From Dicyema japonicum (Eukaryota; Dicyemida; Rhombozoa; Dicyemidae): a stretch of 64,000 bases of DNA. Made by a program: the position numbers and the translations under genes. Below are positions 37,015 to 49,325 of this stretch, in pieces; position 1 is the stretch's first letter; every line of letters begins with the position of its first letter. A model generated the notes under the pieces. The model searched no databases. It worked only from the letters and a program-made list of their open reading frames with translations, and was not told the origin of the DNA. The stretch lies in contig RDEW01000011.1 of NCBI GenBank assembly GCA_011109175.1, positions 1,304,772 to 1,368,771 on the forward strand. The letters are read 5' to 3'.

Positions 37015-37860
37015 AGTTATTTTTCGCGATGCCATGGGTCATGACAAAGCTTGTGCAGCACAGGAAACAATAAGAGTCATTAATTTCTTCCATTCCCCCT
37101 GTCCTGGGCAACGTCCGTAAGGTGTCAAGGTCCTCCCCGTCTTTTAATTGTTTCCCCACTCTCCGAAGGTTTCTATCCAGCGTAGCCGGGAGAGTATTTC
37201 TCGGGCGCCCTCTGAAACGAGGTCCGTCAGCTTCAAAATAGTCCCCCTTGGAAGTATTTTCTGGTGCCTCCAAATTCATTTTTAGAATGTGTCTGAATAG
37301 TCTCCACCTGCATGCCGTTATTTCTAGTGAGATAGGTTTGCTTGATGTCCTGGTATAAACTATTTTGCTTCCGAGCCTTGAATGCCATGTTGAGGCTAGA
37401 GTAAGTCGAAGCTGATCTCTATAGAACGAGTCTAGATTGTGATTGTCCGTATCAGAAAGTCCCCATATTCCGGCATTGTAGAGAATAGGTTTTACCAGTG
37501 AATTGTATAAACGTATCCGTGTTTGTGTACTCAATCCTTATGCTTTAGCCAGTTTTCCTTTAGGTGCACTGTTTGCATTTGTTTTCAGAATAATTACGTC
37601 TTGTTCATCTCCCACAACGATCCGAGCTTCTTTTCTTTACTCCTCTCCAATGTTCATCCAGTTTGGATTTTTGTCTGACTAGTTCAGTCAATTCTGTTTT
37701 CTCCACAGTTACATTGAGGAACCACTCGGCAAGTTTATTTGGCATCACCTCCAATAGGCTTTTCAGAGCATTCATGTCGAGAGAAATGAAATCCACGTCA
37801 TCCGCATAACCCACCACATCGATTTTTTGTTTCATAGTATGGTTTTAGCTCCCTCAATGA
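37015..37860 (-). mobile_element. LINE RT C-terminal region
   Basis: Minus-strand frames contain VGYADDVDFISLD (RT motif C), the thumb, SLVKPILYNAGIWGLSD, and RWRLFRHILKMN with RFRGRPRNTLPATLDRNLRR. The last resembles RWRLFGHVLRLD and ERPRTNLPVVLQNDLR of the LINE at 190-2640. It is 5' truncated, with a break at about 37540-37600. Confidence 0.75.
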
Positions 37861-37919
37861 AGCTGCCATTTTCGCCGTTCATGATTAGAGGGTCTTGTCG
37901 TTTAGGTCTCGCAGATTAT

Positions 37920-38284
37920 ATTTGAATTATTTGTAATTCTAGTTTGGGAGAATAGTGTTTCACGAAGGGACCTTCAACTTCAAAAAAGCCATACAGAACA
38001 AGCATAAAAGGTAAAAGACGTCCATTCTTTGCAATTGTGGAAACCCTTCCAGTGCAAGGGGAAAAGTAAATGATCTTTTTTGGTATCAGTCCTCCACTGG
38101 GCGTCACCTGAGAAGGTGGATCACATGACGCCACTCTAGTAAGAATAGGCAGATTAGGAACAGACAAAACAAACAGAAAACTTCAATTAATTAGCCATGT
38201 AGCACCACATGACGCCACGCGGAAAAAATCAGAATCTTGATGTCTTTAAGGAAATCGAAGACGAGTTTGGTTAATAGCTTTTTA
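37920..38284 (-). repeat. LINE 5'-leader-like block
   Basis: On the minus strand, AGTGGCGTCATGTGATCCAC begins a block also present at 16095-16275 and at the 5' end of 46651-49325. A second GGCGTCATGTGGTGCTACAT lies at about 38200. Confidence 0.45.
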
Positions 38285-38560
38285 ATTTAAATTTATTGAA
38301 CCAAAAAAACACCTTCATAACCAAAACGAAAAATTCAGGTAATCCCGGCTTCCCTTAGCAGTCTTCTCATCTTTTTCTGATGTTCAGACTTGTTCCGGCA
38401 CATTTGCGATAAGGACGGAGTTCACGAGCACGAATCCTCCACTAGAAAAATAGATCCAGTCGCATTAAGAATTCTTTGCAAGAAGACTACCTCTATATTT
38501 TGGCGCCTTTTCTTGAACGTTGTAGATCTTGATCATGTTCGTTGCGGCAGGTTTGTCACC
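38285..38560 (-). repeat. LINE 3' end
   Basis: Minus-strand TAAGGGAAGCCGGGATTACC, TGAATTTTTCG, then GAAGGTGTTTTTTTGGTTC: the same tail as at 27950-28230. Confidence 0.5.
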
Positions 38561-39229
38561 CAAGCAGCATATCCATAACCAATTGTAGGTTCAATGTACT
38601 GCTTTTAGAGTGTATCCAATCCATTTAGGCCTTCAAATCAGCATTCAAATCAGGAAGGTCATTGAAAAGGTTAGAATGTTATTAGAGAAAATCCTTGTGA
38701 ATTTTCTATCAAATCAAGAATTTTTTAACAAATCGTGGTTTTGATTCAAAAGGAATAAAAAATAGTAATAAATTCAGTTTTAAATCGAAAATTTCAGTAT
38801 TTTTGGCAGAGATCCTACAAAGTGTTCCAAAAACTGATGTGTTCCACCCCGAGTTCCGTTCCAAATCGGAATCTGACTGAATCTCGAATCTAGATTTTCT
38901 GTTAATAAGTTTTTTCTATAAAAAATGGAAAAACAACATGTTTCTTAATGCATATACGGCTATTTTAAAAAATATCCTTCCACATCACTAATTATTCAGA
39001 AAAGATTTTAATTATTGATAAAATTATTATCTAAAGACCGAAATTTTTAACCTAAAAAAGTTTTTAATTACATTATTATAAATTTTAATAAAGTTTAGAT
39101 TAGTTTTTTTTTCATATTAAAAAAAATTTTCTAGATAAATTTTTCATAAAGTCAACAAAATTCAAAATTTGTCTAATTTTATTTTAAATTAATGGAAATA
39201 ATTAAGATCATACATTAACACGGCCATCC
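38561..39229. other. AT-rich intergenic
   Basis: Nothing recognised. Confidence 0.4.
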
Positions 39230-40030
39230 ATCCAAAGTGGACCCCGCCGACATTATCGACGTTGCGTTGCCTCTCACGATTGCAACAGAGATCAACTGGA
39301 AAAGCCACGGGTCTCACGTGCGTCGTGGCTTTTTAGTGTAGCTAGGCGTCCAAGTTTCTTTAGGAAGCGAAGCGATTTTCCATTTATTCCTCCAGTTGTT
39401 TCGACACAATCGGATAAAACGCGAATCGGTCGCGTAGTGTTTCGTATTTCTTCTCCTTTGCCCTCATCGTTTTTTTCCGCGGCATACAATGTGTCTACCG
39501 CGCTCCCGACAATGTTGGACGGGCAAAGCATGTCAACATAAGTAGCGTCCCAGACCAAAGGTACCCCTCTTCAAATAGGAAAATTGTGATCCCATCGGGA
39601 CGTTTTCCGTCTCCTCTGTCCAGGCCAACAGGTTCTAGTATGGCTGGGTATCCCGCAGCTTGACAATTGCGTTGATCGCCTTGTGTCTTGGGAATCGTCC
39701 TGCACTTCTTAGACAAGAGAGGGCATGGTATCCATAACAATCGACGGTGGAGCCACACCGGCATTTATGAGTCCGGCAAATCTCAAGTCCAAGTCGGGTG
39801 GAGATGCTGATGCGGACAGTATCCTCGTCAATGTGGGTCCCAACACTACCAACGGGGATTGCATTGATCCAAGCGCCACTCGATTCGCATCTTCCGATGA
39901 CTAGACAGGCACGTTGTGCTGGTTTGATTGGTTCAGAAGCCTCTCATCTTTATCCTTGCAGATTGTCCTGTACGGTCTTTCTGCTCAGGCATCATCCCCT
40001 TCAAATGCTCCATATCTGTGATTTCAGCTG
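39230..40030 (-). mobile_element. Degraded RT/restriction-like endonuclease element, C-terminal part
   Basis: On the minus strand, GYPAILEPVGLDRGDGKRPD (about 39640-39580), then WDATYVDM, LYAAEKNDEGKGEEI and VETTGGINGKSLRFLKKLG. These match YSAILEPVGLCRSDGKRPDG, WDVTCTDTF and METSGS of the copy at 49440. The upstream part (to 40030) holds a weaker match to the cysteine-rich region. Broken in several frames. Confidence 0.7.
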
Positions 40031-40700
40031 AATTTTAAAGTCAATCAAATTTTTGAATTTTTAAAGTCAATTTTTAGGTCAAAATTTCGTTTTTATAAAG
40101 TCAAAATAAAAATCGCCCTAGTCATCACCTAAGTGACAAACACAAGGCTAACCGTTTGGGATTTTCAGAAATGTTGAGTTCACATTAAGGATCAGCAATG
40201 ATTTCTTAGCGTATAATGTTATTTCGCGAAAATTTTAATTTTCTAATGGTATTGAAGCTCTCACATAAAGGATTTCTTTGATAGAATGTTCTATTTCTGA
40301 CAGGGGGTCGACAAACATCTTCCATGTAGGTCAGGTTAACCAGAGAAGGTTGAACGCGAACCGTAAGAATATTTGGGATGGAACTTTCTCGTTGATCTTA
40401 AGTGCAGCCAAATTTAATAAGTACATTTTTCCAGAAAACCCTCGGTGGAGCAGAAAGATAATGAAGAGGGTCGTAATTTTTAGCCTTTGTTTTACGTGGT
40501 AGATTATTGCGTTAAAAAATCCATCCAGGCCTGTCTTTTATTTACAGTCAACAGACCAAGGGAGCACCCCATGCAATAATGCGGGGGTAGGGGAAAGAAT
40601 AGTTTAGGAGAACCATTTCTCCCGATTGTAGAGGCACCAACATATCGGAAATTCTCTCTAAATTACTTTTTTGAATAAAACTTAACTAAACAACACACAA
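40031..40700. other. Intergenic
   Basis: A 74-codon frame at 40278-40502(+) has no recognised motif. Nothing called. Confidence 0.35.
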
Positions 40701-40709
40701 TTTTTTAAA

Positions 40710-41711
40710 TCAAATAATCTCAAAATCTCCATTGGCTAGCACCTTAATGGATCCCTCAGGAATACACGACAGCTCCCCCACAGCTAATTCCTTCTTATAA
40801 TCAGCGACAGCTTCTTCTGCTGAACATTCACTCAAATCAATATAAAATGGTAGTAACGGGGACTTGTGCAACTTCACCCCCGCTGTCTTTATGTTATTCC
40901 ACCCTCCTGGAATTTTAACGACGATTCTATTAAAGGCTTCAATTATGTTATCAGCCAAGAACTGCTCCCCCAACGAGCTGGTTCCAACCATGAAGGAACT
41001 AAAAGATGAAGACCAATCTTACCTAGTAGAAGCTCCCCCTCGAATAATACAGCCAATAGTGCACAAAGCTCGACGGACTTCTCTTGGAAGACTGAACTCA
41101 GAACAATTCAAGGGAATCGGGATCCTCAGAGTTAACCCACATTTACTTTGCAGAAATCATAAACTTTGACCCCAGGAAATTACGCACGTGGTGCTTTACT
41201 GATTTGTCCACCCAAAACACGTCAAATGAGGCAGCCAGGTTCCTTTTCGCCTCGAAGGGGATGAACTCTTGTTTGAGTTTCAACATTGGGAAGATCTGGG
41301 GTCAAAATCAAAGAAACCTCAATGGATTCTCCACACTTTGTTTTATTTAGTCTTTGTTTGACTGTCTCGACTGTGTGACGCACACCAACAGCTTCGTTTA
41401 GTCTAAGAGCTATCAATTGTTGTTGTAGGAGTTCCTGCTGATCCTCTGTAGACAGCTTAAGATCTTTGTGGAATAAGCAGATTTGAGGATTCTCCGGAAC
41501 AGTTCTGTGAGGAAGTCTGCAATAAATTATGGTTTTGGATGATTTTAGAGGTTTCTTTAGAGAAAATTGAACATATATTTTGGATTCTGCAGAGGAATTG
41601 AAAATGTCCTTATTTTCCTTGTACAGTTTTGTATTATATTGTAACAATGCATGAACTGCTTCTTTGAGCTATTTATGACGGAAAATTTACCACCTTAATT
41701 GAGTTGAGCAT
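40710..41711 (-). CDS. RSL1D1: Ribosomal L1 domain-containing protein (RSL1D1/Utp30-like)
   Basis: A nucleolar ribosome-biogenesis factor with an L1 fold. Five exons join to exactly 303 codons (302 aa plus stop) without correction. The sequence shows the start MLNSIKLKEAVHALLQY, RLPHRTVPENPQICLFHKDL, FEAKRNLAASFDVFWVDKS, VRNFLGSKFMISAKIPIPL, GEQFLADNIIEAFNRIVVKI and PGGWNNIKTAGVKL. The pattern (LPH...CLF.KD, then EAK..L..SFD.F..D) is characteristic of RSL1D1. It lacks the long basic C-terminal tail of vertebrate homologues. Introns: 41669-41693 (25 nt), 41296-41317 (22), 41125-41146 (22), 40999-41022 (24). All are GT-AG. Confidence 0.87.
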
Positions 41712-42279
41712 GAAAACAAAATCCACGTGCAATATTTAAAATATCTTATTTATTTATTTTATTTGTTAATTACGTTAAAGTTTAAATTTTATTAAAATTT
41801 TAACTTTTTTGTTGTCAATTTATAATATTGTTCTGTTGTTACAATGGTCAAGATGGTTATGGTAATTGAGTTACCAATATGGTTTTCTAAGAGAATCTAA
41901 CACATCGTCGTAAATTTATCCTGGTTCTTCTTTAGATAATATATTGATTTTGATGTCGGATGGTGGCTTCTGTTATCTAAATAAGTACCTTTATCCTTTT
42001 GTGGACTCTTATGTGCCTGGATTTTACTTATTTCTAGCAAATATATAATATTTGTCGAATTGTTTGATTATTCGCCTCAACTCTCTTACCATGGGTAAAT
42101 TGTAGATACCCTGCCTGAGGAGCTACCTGTGCGGATGGCAGTGTCGTTCCTACGGGGCCATAGATGCAGACAGAACGCTGTAGGGGTCAGCAGGTCAAAC
42201 CCATTGGTTACACATCATTAATTTATATTCACTTTTTTCTTGATGTTTTTTCATCATAGGTAGGATCGACTGCTAGTTA

Positions 42280-42522
42280 TCACCTTGTTCTATTGAGGGC
42301 GCTGAAGACTTCGAGCGCATTGGTTTTAATCGATGGCAGATGCCTGTTCGCTGTGAATTTGTGATGAAGCGCGGTCAGTGACCTCCTTGTTATGACAGCG
42401 ATGTCACGCTCGTCCAGCATAACTTGGGAGACGACGGTTGTTTTTCCTTGCTGTACTTTTCTGTTTTGATTTTTTGTGTATTTTTTGATCATGAAACATT
42501 TCCCACAATATCCTGTCATCAA
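42280..42522 (-). CDS. Unassigned small open frame
   Basis: An 80-codon frame begins MMTGYCGKCFMIKKYTKNQN. It is basic and unrecognised. Its first codons overlap the proposed first exon of the LENG8-like gene on the other strand, so at most one is likely right in that overlap. It could equally be chance. Confidence 0.25.
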   Translation of the reverse strand: MMTGYCGKCFMIKKYTKNQNRKVQQGKTTVVSQVMLDERDIAVITRRSLTALHHKFTANRHLPSIKTNALEVFSALNRTR

Positions 42523-43681
42523 CCTCCCGTGGAGTTTAAACCGACCAAAAGGGACAAAGAGCTAATCGAACTTACAGAGGAGATAACTCAGCCAACCAAT
42601 CTGTTTGGATGACCTGTGTGACATTTTACAAGTTTTCAAACCCACCAAGAAACAGAAAAACAACAAATTTACTCCAAACCTGGTAAAGCTTTCCGCAGAA
42701 TATGCTAAAATGACACACACGCCTGACCACGTGTCTAGACATGATATAAGGTAGCATTCTATGTATAAAAAGTTCTCTTTTCCCTAAAAAACCTGCTCAG
42801 TCAAGCCATCAGAATCGTCTCTCCCGTTTATCAAGGGGATTGGATCTCTCAACCTCTGGGTTTACAAACTCTGGAGACATTGTGGGAACGTGTGTTGATC
42901 TGGAGAAGGATTACTTTCGCCTCACTTCCGTTTCCTTCTTTCGTTACCATTAGGAGATTGATCCTTCCAAAGTTAGACCTGAAGGAGTCCTCAGAAAGTC
43001 TTTGGAGCTTGTTAAGGAAGTTTGGGAAAAAGAACGTAACTATTCGTACGTTTCTGATCAACTCAAGTCCATTCGGCAGGACCTGACTGTTCAGGGGATT
43101 CGTAATGGGTTCACTATTGCTGTGTATGACACCCACGTACGCATGGCTCTGATGGTAGGGGATTGGACAGAGTTTGGGCAATGCCTTACTCAGTTGAAAG
43201 CTCTTTATGGGGGTGAGTTTTGTGGGGAATTAATGAGCATTTATATTTTAAATTGTATTTTCACACATCACAATGCTGGTTGACATGTGACTTATTTAAG
43301 GATTGATGGAGGCTATCTCCTGCTTGGGGAAGGAGGAGAGGAAGGATCTTTATGTGAAGGAAGCTTTGAGACTACAGAGGGCGTACGAGACTAAGGATTT
43401 AGTGGGTTTCTTTGGAGTCTACAGAGAGTTCCCGGGGTTGGAAAGAAGGTGGTGGATTGGTTTGTGGAGTCATTTAGAAAGAAAGTGTTTGAGATGATAT
43501 GTCGATCGTAAGTGATGTGTTGATGTGTAGTTACAGACCTAAATTATCTGTTGAGGCAGCCGGGAGAATGCTCGGGTATTTGTCGGAGGAGGAGTTTATT
43601 GTATTCTTGACTGACTGTGGTGCTGTTATAGTGGACAATCATATTGATTGCAAAGAAACTATATTTATTTTGATGAAATAA
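42491..43681 (+). CDS. LENG8: LENG8/THP3-like SAC3-GANP domain protein
   Basis: A nuclear mRNA-processing/export factor with a SAC3/GANP (PCI-like) domain; conceptual length about 360 aa, much shorter than vertebrate LENG8. Diagnostic sequence: GDIVGTCVDLEKDYFRLTS, DPSKVRPEGVLRKSLELV, YVSDQLKSIRQDLTVQGIR, FTIAVYDTHVRMALMVGD, EFGQCLTQLKALY, YRPKLSVEAAGRMLGYL, DCGAVIVDNHIDCKETIF. Introns: 42515-42534 (20 nt), 42751-42772 (22), 42930-42953 (24), 43279-43300 (22), 43508-43530 (23). Frame breaks near 42607-42613 and at the G run about 43435-43438. The first exon (MKHFPQYP) and its start are uncertain; from 42620 on the assignment is firm. Confidence 0.82.
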
Positions 43682-43689
43682 ATATTTTT

Positions 43690-44275
43690 GTGATTTCGTC
43701 AATCTTAAGGACAAGGAACCGAGATACTTTTCTTTCACTGAGAAAGCATCCATTAATTCATCACCACCGAAGGAACACCAGGAAATATCAAATCTGACAT
43801 ACAAGTTAACTTTACGAAGTGATTTTTGTCGAACAGCAACGGAAGCGAAGTAGTTTTCAACTATGGTGATGTTGATTGGTTCTGTATTGGTAAAATTCAT
43901 TGTCATTTCGAGCTCCCGTAGAGAGGGCAAGGCAATATGGGAGTCGTCGAACATGACGTCAATGGGACTCACAATTATAGCATCATCTAGGTACCACAAA
44001 TTGAAGGGAGATTTTATATTTGTAGATTATCAAAGAAAAAAAAGATCCCAGTGGGCTTCCTTGTTGGACGCCCGTCTGTGAGTGGACGAACTTTTCTTCA
44101 AACTCAAGAGCGCTTTCCGTTTCGTACTTTGAATACGAGATTTCATATCTCTAGAGCGAACTTTCCATGTCTCCAGAAAGTTGCTGGCAATATTTATGAA
44201 AATAAAATTTTCGACCTTTTCTTGCGTGGGGACCAACCCTCGTGGTCTCAAAATTTACTAATTTATAGATTGAAG
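43690..44275 (-). mobile_element. RT fragment of the RT/restriction-like endonuclease family
   Basis: Minus strand: TGVQQGSPLGS (motif B; compare SGVQQGDPLGPLLF at 50730) at about 44080, then LWYLDDAIIVSPIDVMFDDS (compare WYLDDAVLGGPPETVF) at about 43990-43930. The remainder to 43690 is poorly conserved. It lies tail-to-tail with the LENG8-like gene, starting 9 bp after its stop codon. Confidence 0.65.
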
Positions 44276-45738
44276 TTCTCAGCAACTAACCCCAACAACC
44301 AATGATAAAAAAACTACAAAAACTTGGATAAATAAATAATCGTGATCAGATCCTTGGTAAGATAAACCGGCTAATGGATTTTTAAACCTCGTGAAAATTA
44401 TGGCCTAATTTGCGTTTTCAAAACTTCTCAGGGAGTGGGGGCATTAGCGACGTTGGAGTTATTAGCAGGGCAACACTTTCTGCTGCCCGGGAATAGTAAA
44501 GTAAGTTAAGTTCAAAATTGTTTCATAATTTAAGATTAGCCTGACCGCCGAATAAATAATCTATTTTGCTTATATAGTTTTGTAACCCCGCATGTTGGAC
44601 TAGGGAAGTGTCGCTTCCATTAATGTCTCAGAAGCTGACAGCAATATTTTTTACCGGCAATAGTAGAAATCTAGTCGTGGGTATTTTTGAGGTGTGTTGG
44701 ACCATCTGTCCTCTCCCATTTGAATTCCAAAAGTTGGTGATATGTTTGAGTGCTTCTAATCACGTCCTCAGTATGAGCAAGGAGTTTTGTTTAGAATTAT
44801 GTAATATATTTAATTATCAGTGTTATTTGAGATATACTGGTTCATTAGGGTAGCATACTTCCCGTATATTCTTTCAACGTAATACACAGGATCGGGAGGT
44901 GTGCTGAAGTTATATATAAACTACAATGAATTGGAAGGTATTTAGATCTTTCTAGCTGTTATCTTTCGTTTGGAAAAAGTGGGCTCCTCAATATGCATAA
45001 ATTACGAAATATTATTGTATTGACTTATAATCTCCTATCAACTTTGGAATTAACACCATTGATTTACAAATTACCCATTTTATAGGATATGAGGTCAACG
45101 TGGTAGAAGACTTATTGAAATCAGTGGTTATGCGAGATATAACCTCTTTAAAGACGACTAGCCTTGACGGAGTTCAAGTGTCCTCACTGCCTCTCGTCCC
45201 CTTTTCATGGTGGATTCGGAAGACATTGGATACAATGACTATTCGAAATAAAATATCTGGGATTACACTGAACTGTATTCTCCCAGAGAACGACAACTTG
45301 TTAGTCTCCCACTAAAAGTAATCCCGACTGACTGACCTCCATATTTTTAAATTTATATTGCTGATTTATCGATTGAAGTGGAGATATACAATCTAGATTG
45401 ATAACTGAAGTATCAAAAGGGTTCATTCTTTCGCATTCCTGGGTCAAGCACTCAAGAGGACTGAGATATCGGTTGAAAAAGAATCTGACTGTAAAATTTA
45501 GACCGATTTGAATTCAAGAATGTACCTGTTCATGAGAAATCCATAAAGACCTTGCTTCATGACACTTCGGAGAAGTCAGCTGATAGCTAAATAAACACTA
45601 ATTTAAGCAGAGGTGCATCTCCTTTTCAACCTTTACCAATTAATATGTTAGCCAACTAGTCCTTGTTTTGATCATTTCTTGAAAAATGCCTTTTTACACA
45701 GTTAAGGTTAGCTTATGAGATAGCTATTTTATTCAAAA
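44276..45738. other. Intergenic with unassigned readable segments
   Basis: Around 45095-45315(+) two frames read well (VVEDLLKSVVMRDITSLKT and, in another frame, YNLFKDD and SSVLTASRPLFMVDSEDIGY), but I recognise no family and cannot choose a frame. At 44440-44500 ALATLELLAGQHFLLPG is likewise unassigned. No gene is called. Confidence 0.3.
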
Positions 45739-46582
45739 ATGTGCTTACATTGGTTCATCTATGATCCTTCATACGGCAAAGAATTTTTATTCACCGTATG
45801 GAAAGGGTCTGCACTAATTATGACATTGAGCACAGATGTAAAAGACCTAGGGTTCCTTGGATATATGATCTCAGGAACCCTAAGTATTTTGCTGTCTTCA
45901 AGGACCCATATGAAACGGATACAAAGTCGTTAATTCCTTCAGTCCTGATTCGGTTTTTCGCCAGAGGGGAGATTATTCGGAGTATTCTTTGGAGGTCAGT
46001 AAGGATTCTACGTACTCTCTGAGGTTATTGGATTTAAGTGTTGGTTTGGTAGTTGGGGTCAAGTAATTATTGAAGACCAGTGGGAGTTTTGTATCTGCTA
46101 TAGTTTCTGCTGAAGTGACTAATATGCAAAAGTCCCTTGGGAGGAATATTAACCGTCATCCTGAGAATTGACTCTTATAAGGGATTGAGACTTTCTTTAG
46201 GTTGGCTGTGTAAGTGACTTTAATGCGGAGATGATGGATCTCTGTTAAGCTGGAGAGACTGATCGAATACTTAATTTTTGGCTGATCTACCTAGAAAATA
46301 GTCCCTCAGTGTTAACAAAGACAAGACGGACTCAACATAAGTAGAAAGAAATCCACATAACTCGATGTTCAGTTTTACAACTTTTGAAGCCCTTAACGTT
46401 GGGAATTGGAGAGCAAAAAAGATTAGGGAGAAGGCTGGAATCTTTTAAGATGTTACTTACCAGATTGGTTTAACATAATCTCAAATAGTGAAATCTACAA
46501 AAGTACACATGCAAACCGATATCTGGCGACTATTAGGATGTCTTGTAGGATGTACACCTAAAACACTGAAAATTAAGTTGAA
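45739..46582 (+). mobile_element. Possible LINE endonuclease remnant
   Basis: Weak APE-like pieces: VSDFNAEMMDL followed by AGETDRILNFWL (about 46200-46280; compare GDFNA...E.G..L..FL) and TFEALNVGNWRAKKIREKAG (about 46380-46435). Frames at 45739-46022 are unassigned. Low confidence. Confidence 0.35.
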
Positions 46583-46650
46583 AACCGCGAACGTCTGGAT
46601 TCTGATATCACTGAATAACGGTCGAAAAGCTGGGCAATCGATATAAGTAT
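46583..46650 (+). repeat. Left copy of ~68-bp direct repeat flanking LINE
   Basis: Begins AACCGCGAACGTCTGGATTC and ends CGATATAAGTAT. The partner at 49326-49393 is roughly 90% identical (a handful of differences), and a LINE fills the space between. The simplest reading is an unusually long target-site duplication. Confidence 0.75.
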
Positions 46651-49325
46651 TTTATTTATTATTATTTAACCCAAAGAAACACATTCTTAACCACCAACTA
46701 ATATTCAGGTGATCCCGGCATCTCTCAATAATATTTTTTCTCGATACTCCGACCGTGACCCCACACATTTTCTATACGGACGGGGGTCTTTTTTCTCTCC
46801 TCTTCTGAAAATGCCTACAGCTGCCTCTATGAGAGATTCAAATGTTCTGGGGGCAATTTCTTTATCTGTATATTCTTCCAGTAACTTTATTGCTCTTGAC
46901 TGGATCTCTTGAATTTTTGTTAGGTTTGTTGCCGACAGGTTAGATCCCCACGCAGCACATGCATAGCATATTGTTGGCTCGATATACTGCTTGTAGAGGG
47001 TCTCAATACCTGGCGGATAAATTCCTCTACATTTCCAAAAAGGCTTTTACAAAATTGATCTTATTTGCACAGGTTGATAGAGTGACTGTTGACTTTCCGG
47101 AACATGAATTTAATTGATTTTCTCACAACCATTCATATATGTTATTTAGTATTCCTTGTAATCTTTCTTTAGCATGTTCGACGTTTACGTCCTAGGTGCG
47201 ACAACTATGTCATCGGCATAAGAAAGTGGCACGTCATTATTATTCATAGGAACAGGGAGTTCATTCAGAAACAAATTAAAGAGGATTGGTGACAAAGGAG
47301 ATCCCCGGGGTACACCATTGGGTAACAATCTCGATCTGGAACACTTGTTTCCGAAGCACTCTTTTCCTCGGCGTTTACTTAAGAAATTTGTTATCTATGA
47401 CTTAAGTGGTGCAGCAATTTTTATCAACAATAATTTTTGTATGAGGATCTTCTTTAGGACAGACTCGAACTTTTTGAATGACCGATTTTTCCTGTTTTAG
47501 CTTGTTCTTGTGTCCTTCAGTTATGAACTTCAGTAGTGTTGTTAGGAAGGAGGTTGTTGATAATCCTTCCTTGAAGGCATGTAGGAATGTAGGTTGTGGG
47601 AGAGGGGCAAATAAGTTTTAGGACCAGTTTCCCAGGATTCTCGACAAAACATATATAAGGGAGACTGGACTGTAAGAGCCGGAATCGTTCTTCGGTCTTC
47701 CCGGTTTCAATATTGGACGAATTTTTGATAGTTTTCTATAAAGTCGATATGATATTTATGTTTAGCGATGTGTTGTAGATGATTGTCATTTATTGATGGT
47801 GGGCCCAAGTGTCAGCAGAACAAGGGAATTCCGTCTGGGCCACATGAGTTTGTTTTTTTGATTTGATGTTGCTTTGGATACATCTTTAGGAAAAAATAAG
47901 TCAGCGGGGCCATTTTGGATGGCTTTCTCTTTATTTTCGATTGTGTGTTAATCTTTTTGTAAGGAATGTGACTGATTTGGATAGAATGTTTCATAATTTT
48001 ATTCAGAATGATCTGGAATTGTTCTTTGTTATCTTCGGTTTCTGGTTTCTTCGGACGCCTCAATATCTTCCGTATGTTGGAAATCGAGGTCTGATTATTC
48101 ATAGCAACAAACATTCGCATGGGTTTCTTCCTTCGGACTTTGTTCATACTATTTGTGATCAGAATGTTTAGTGCCCTGATTCGATTAGTGACCTCTCCTG
48201 ATCAATGTGTCATTCTCTTAAGGGTGCTTCTTTCGATAATTATTTTCTTTGTATTTGAGTCGTATTTTAATTATTCGTTTTTTATATATGTTTTTCTGAC
48301 AAAAATATTTCTCCCATCAATGATTGTTTTGTTAAAAGAGTATACAGTTCTGTCTATGGAGGAGAAATTTTCAGGGTGAAATTTTGCAGTTTTGAATCAA
48401 CAAAATTTATTTCATTTTTGTAATCATAGAAATTAATAGGCTTCGGTACAAAACATGGTTCCCAGTTCAGCGTTATTATCATTGAATGGTGATTATACCG
48501 GCGGTCATAACGGATCGTCCAATTTATGATAGGGGAATAACGAGGCGAGCAGATTGATAAGTCCGGAGTTGTCACCATCTCCTTCGTGTTGTATGGTGTC
48601 ATAGTGTTCTTTTTCTGAATGTTGATGATTATTAAGCTTTGCACTTGGGATAATAGTAGGTTTATTTTGTTATCAGCGGCCTAGTAGCCGAAACAAGAAA
48701 AGTGCTTCGCATTCAGGTCTCCACATAAAAACAAGTTCTTAAATTTGTTCGAGGTCAACAGGTAAAAGCAGAAATTTTTCTCGCAGGAGCCCGGTGGAGG
48801 GACATAAACATTCGCACTTTCAATTTTTCCAATGGAAGTTCCAACAGAAATTCCAATTAGCTCAGTGTTCTAGTCTTATATTAGGATCTTGTAAAGAGAA
48901 AGGTTCTCCTGAGGTATTTCATTCCTTTTCTTACAAGAGTCAGTAGACTACATCCTTGGCAAGATGTACGGTCGGATCTAATTTTGTTGTATCTATTAAA
49001 TAGATAACTAGGAGTGTTATTTGAAAGCTTCGTTTTCTGGAGAAAGCAAATATCTACTCTGTTCCTCTCCAAGAATAAGGAAAGTTCGGCAATCCTTCCT
49101 CTGATCCCGTTTATGTTTACGCTTTGGATTGTTAACTTAGTTGGGCCTGGATTTTGTTCCACGGTCTCCTAAGGTCAACAGTTTCAATCTATTAAATGTT
49201 CCAACATTGAGAAAATGCCGTCCAGTGGAAAGTCCTCTGGTTGGTAGGGAGCAAATGGTTCTTTTTAGATATAGTTTAGACTATAGAAACGGTGAACCAC
49301 ATGACGCACGTTAATTAAAATAATT
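46651..49325 (-). mobile_element. Near full-length but degraded APE-type LINE
   Basis: Reading from 49325 down: a leader beginning GTCATGTGGTTCACC; endonuclease start MEQNPGPTKLTIQSVNING, ERNRVDICFLQKTKL (49160-48880); endonuclease end TPDLSICSPRYS, NHHSMIITLNW (48640-48350); linker and start of RT (SCGPDGIPLFC, about 47820; YSPVSLIYVLSRILE, about 47680); motif B LPNGVPRGSPLSPILFNLFL (about 47320); SYADDIVVA (about 47210); C-terminal ETLYKQYIEPTICYACAAWG (about 47000); and a tail with GGGATCACCTGAATATTAG plus an A/T-rich repeat end. There is an internal deletion between motif C and the thumb. The same family is at 61125-62850. Confidence 0.85.
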
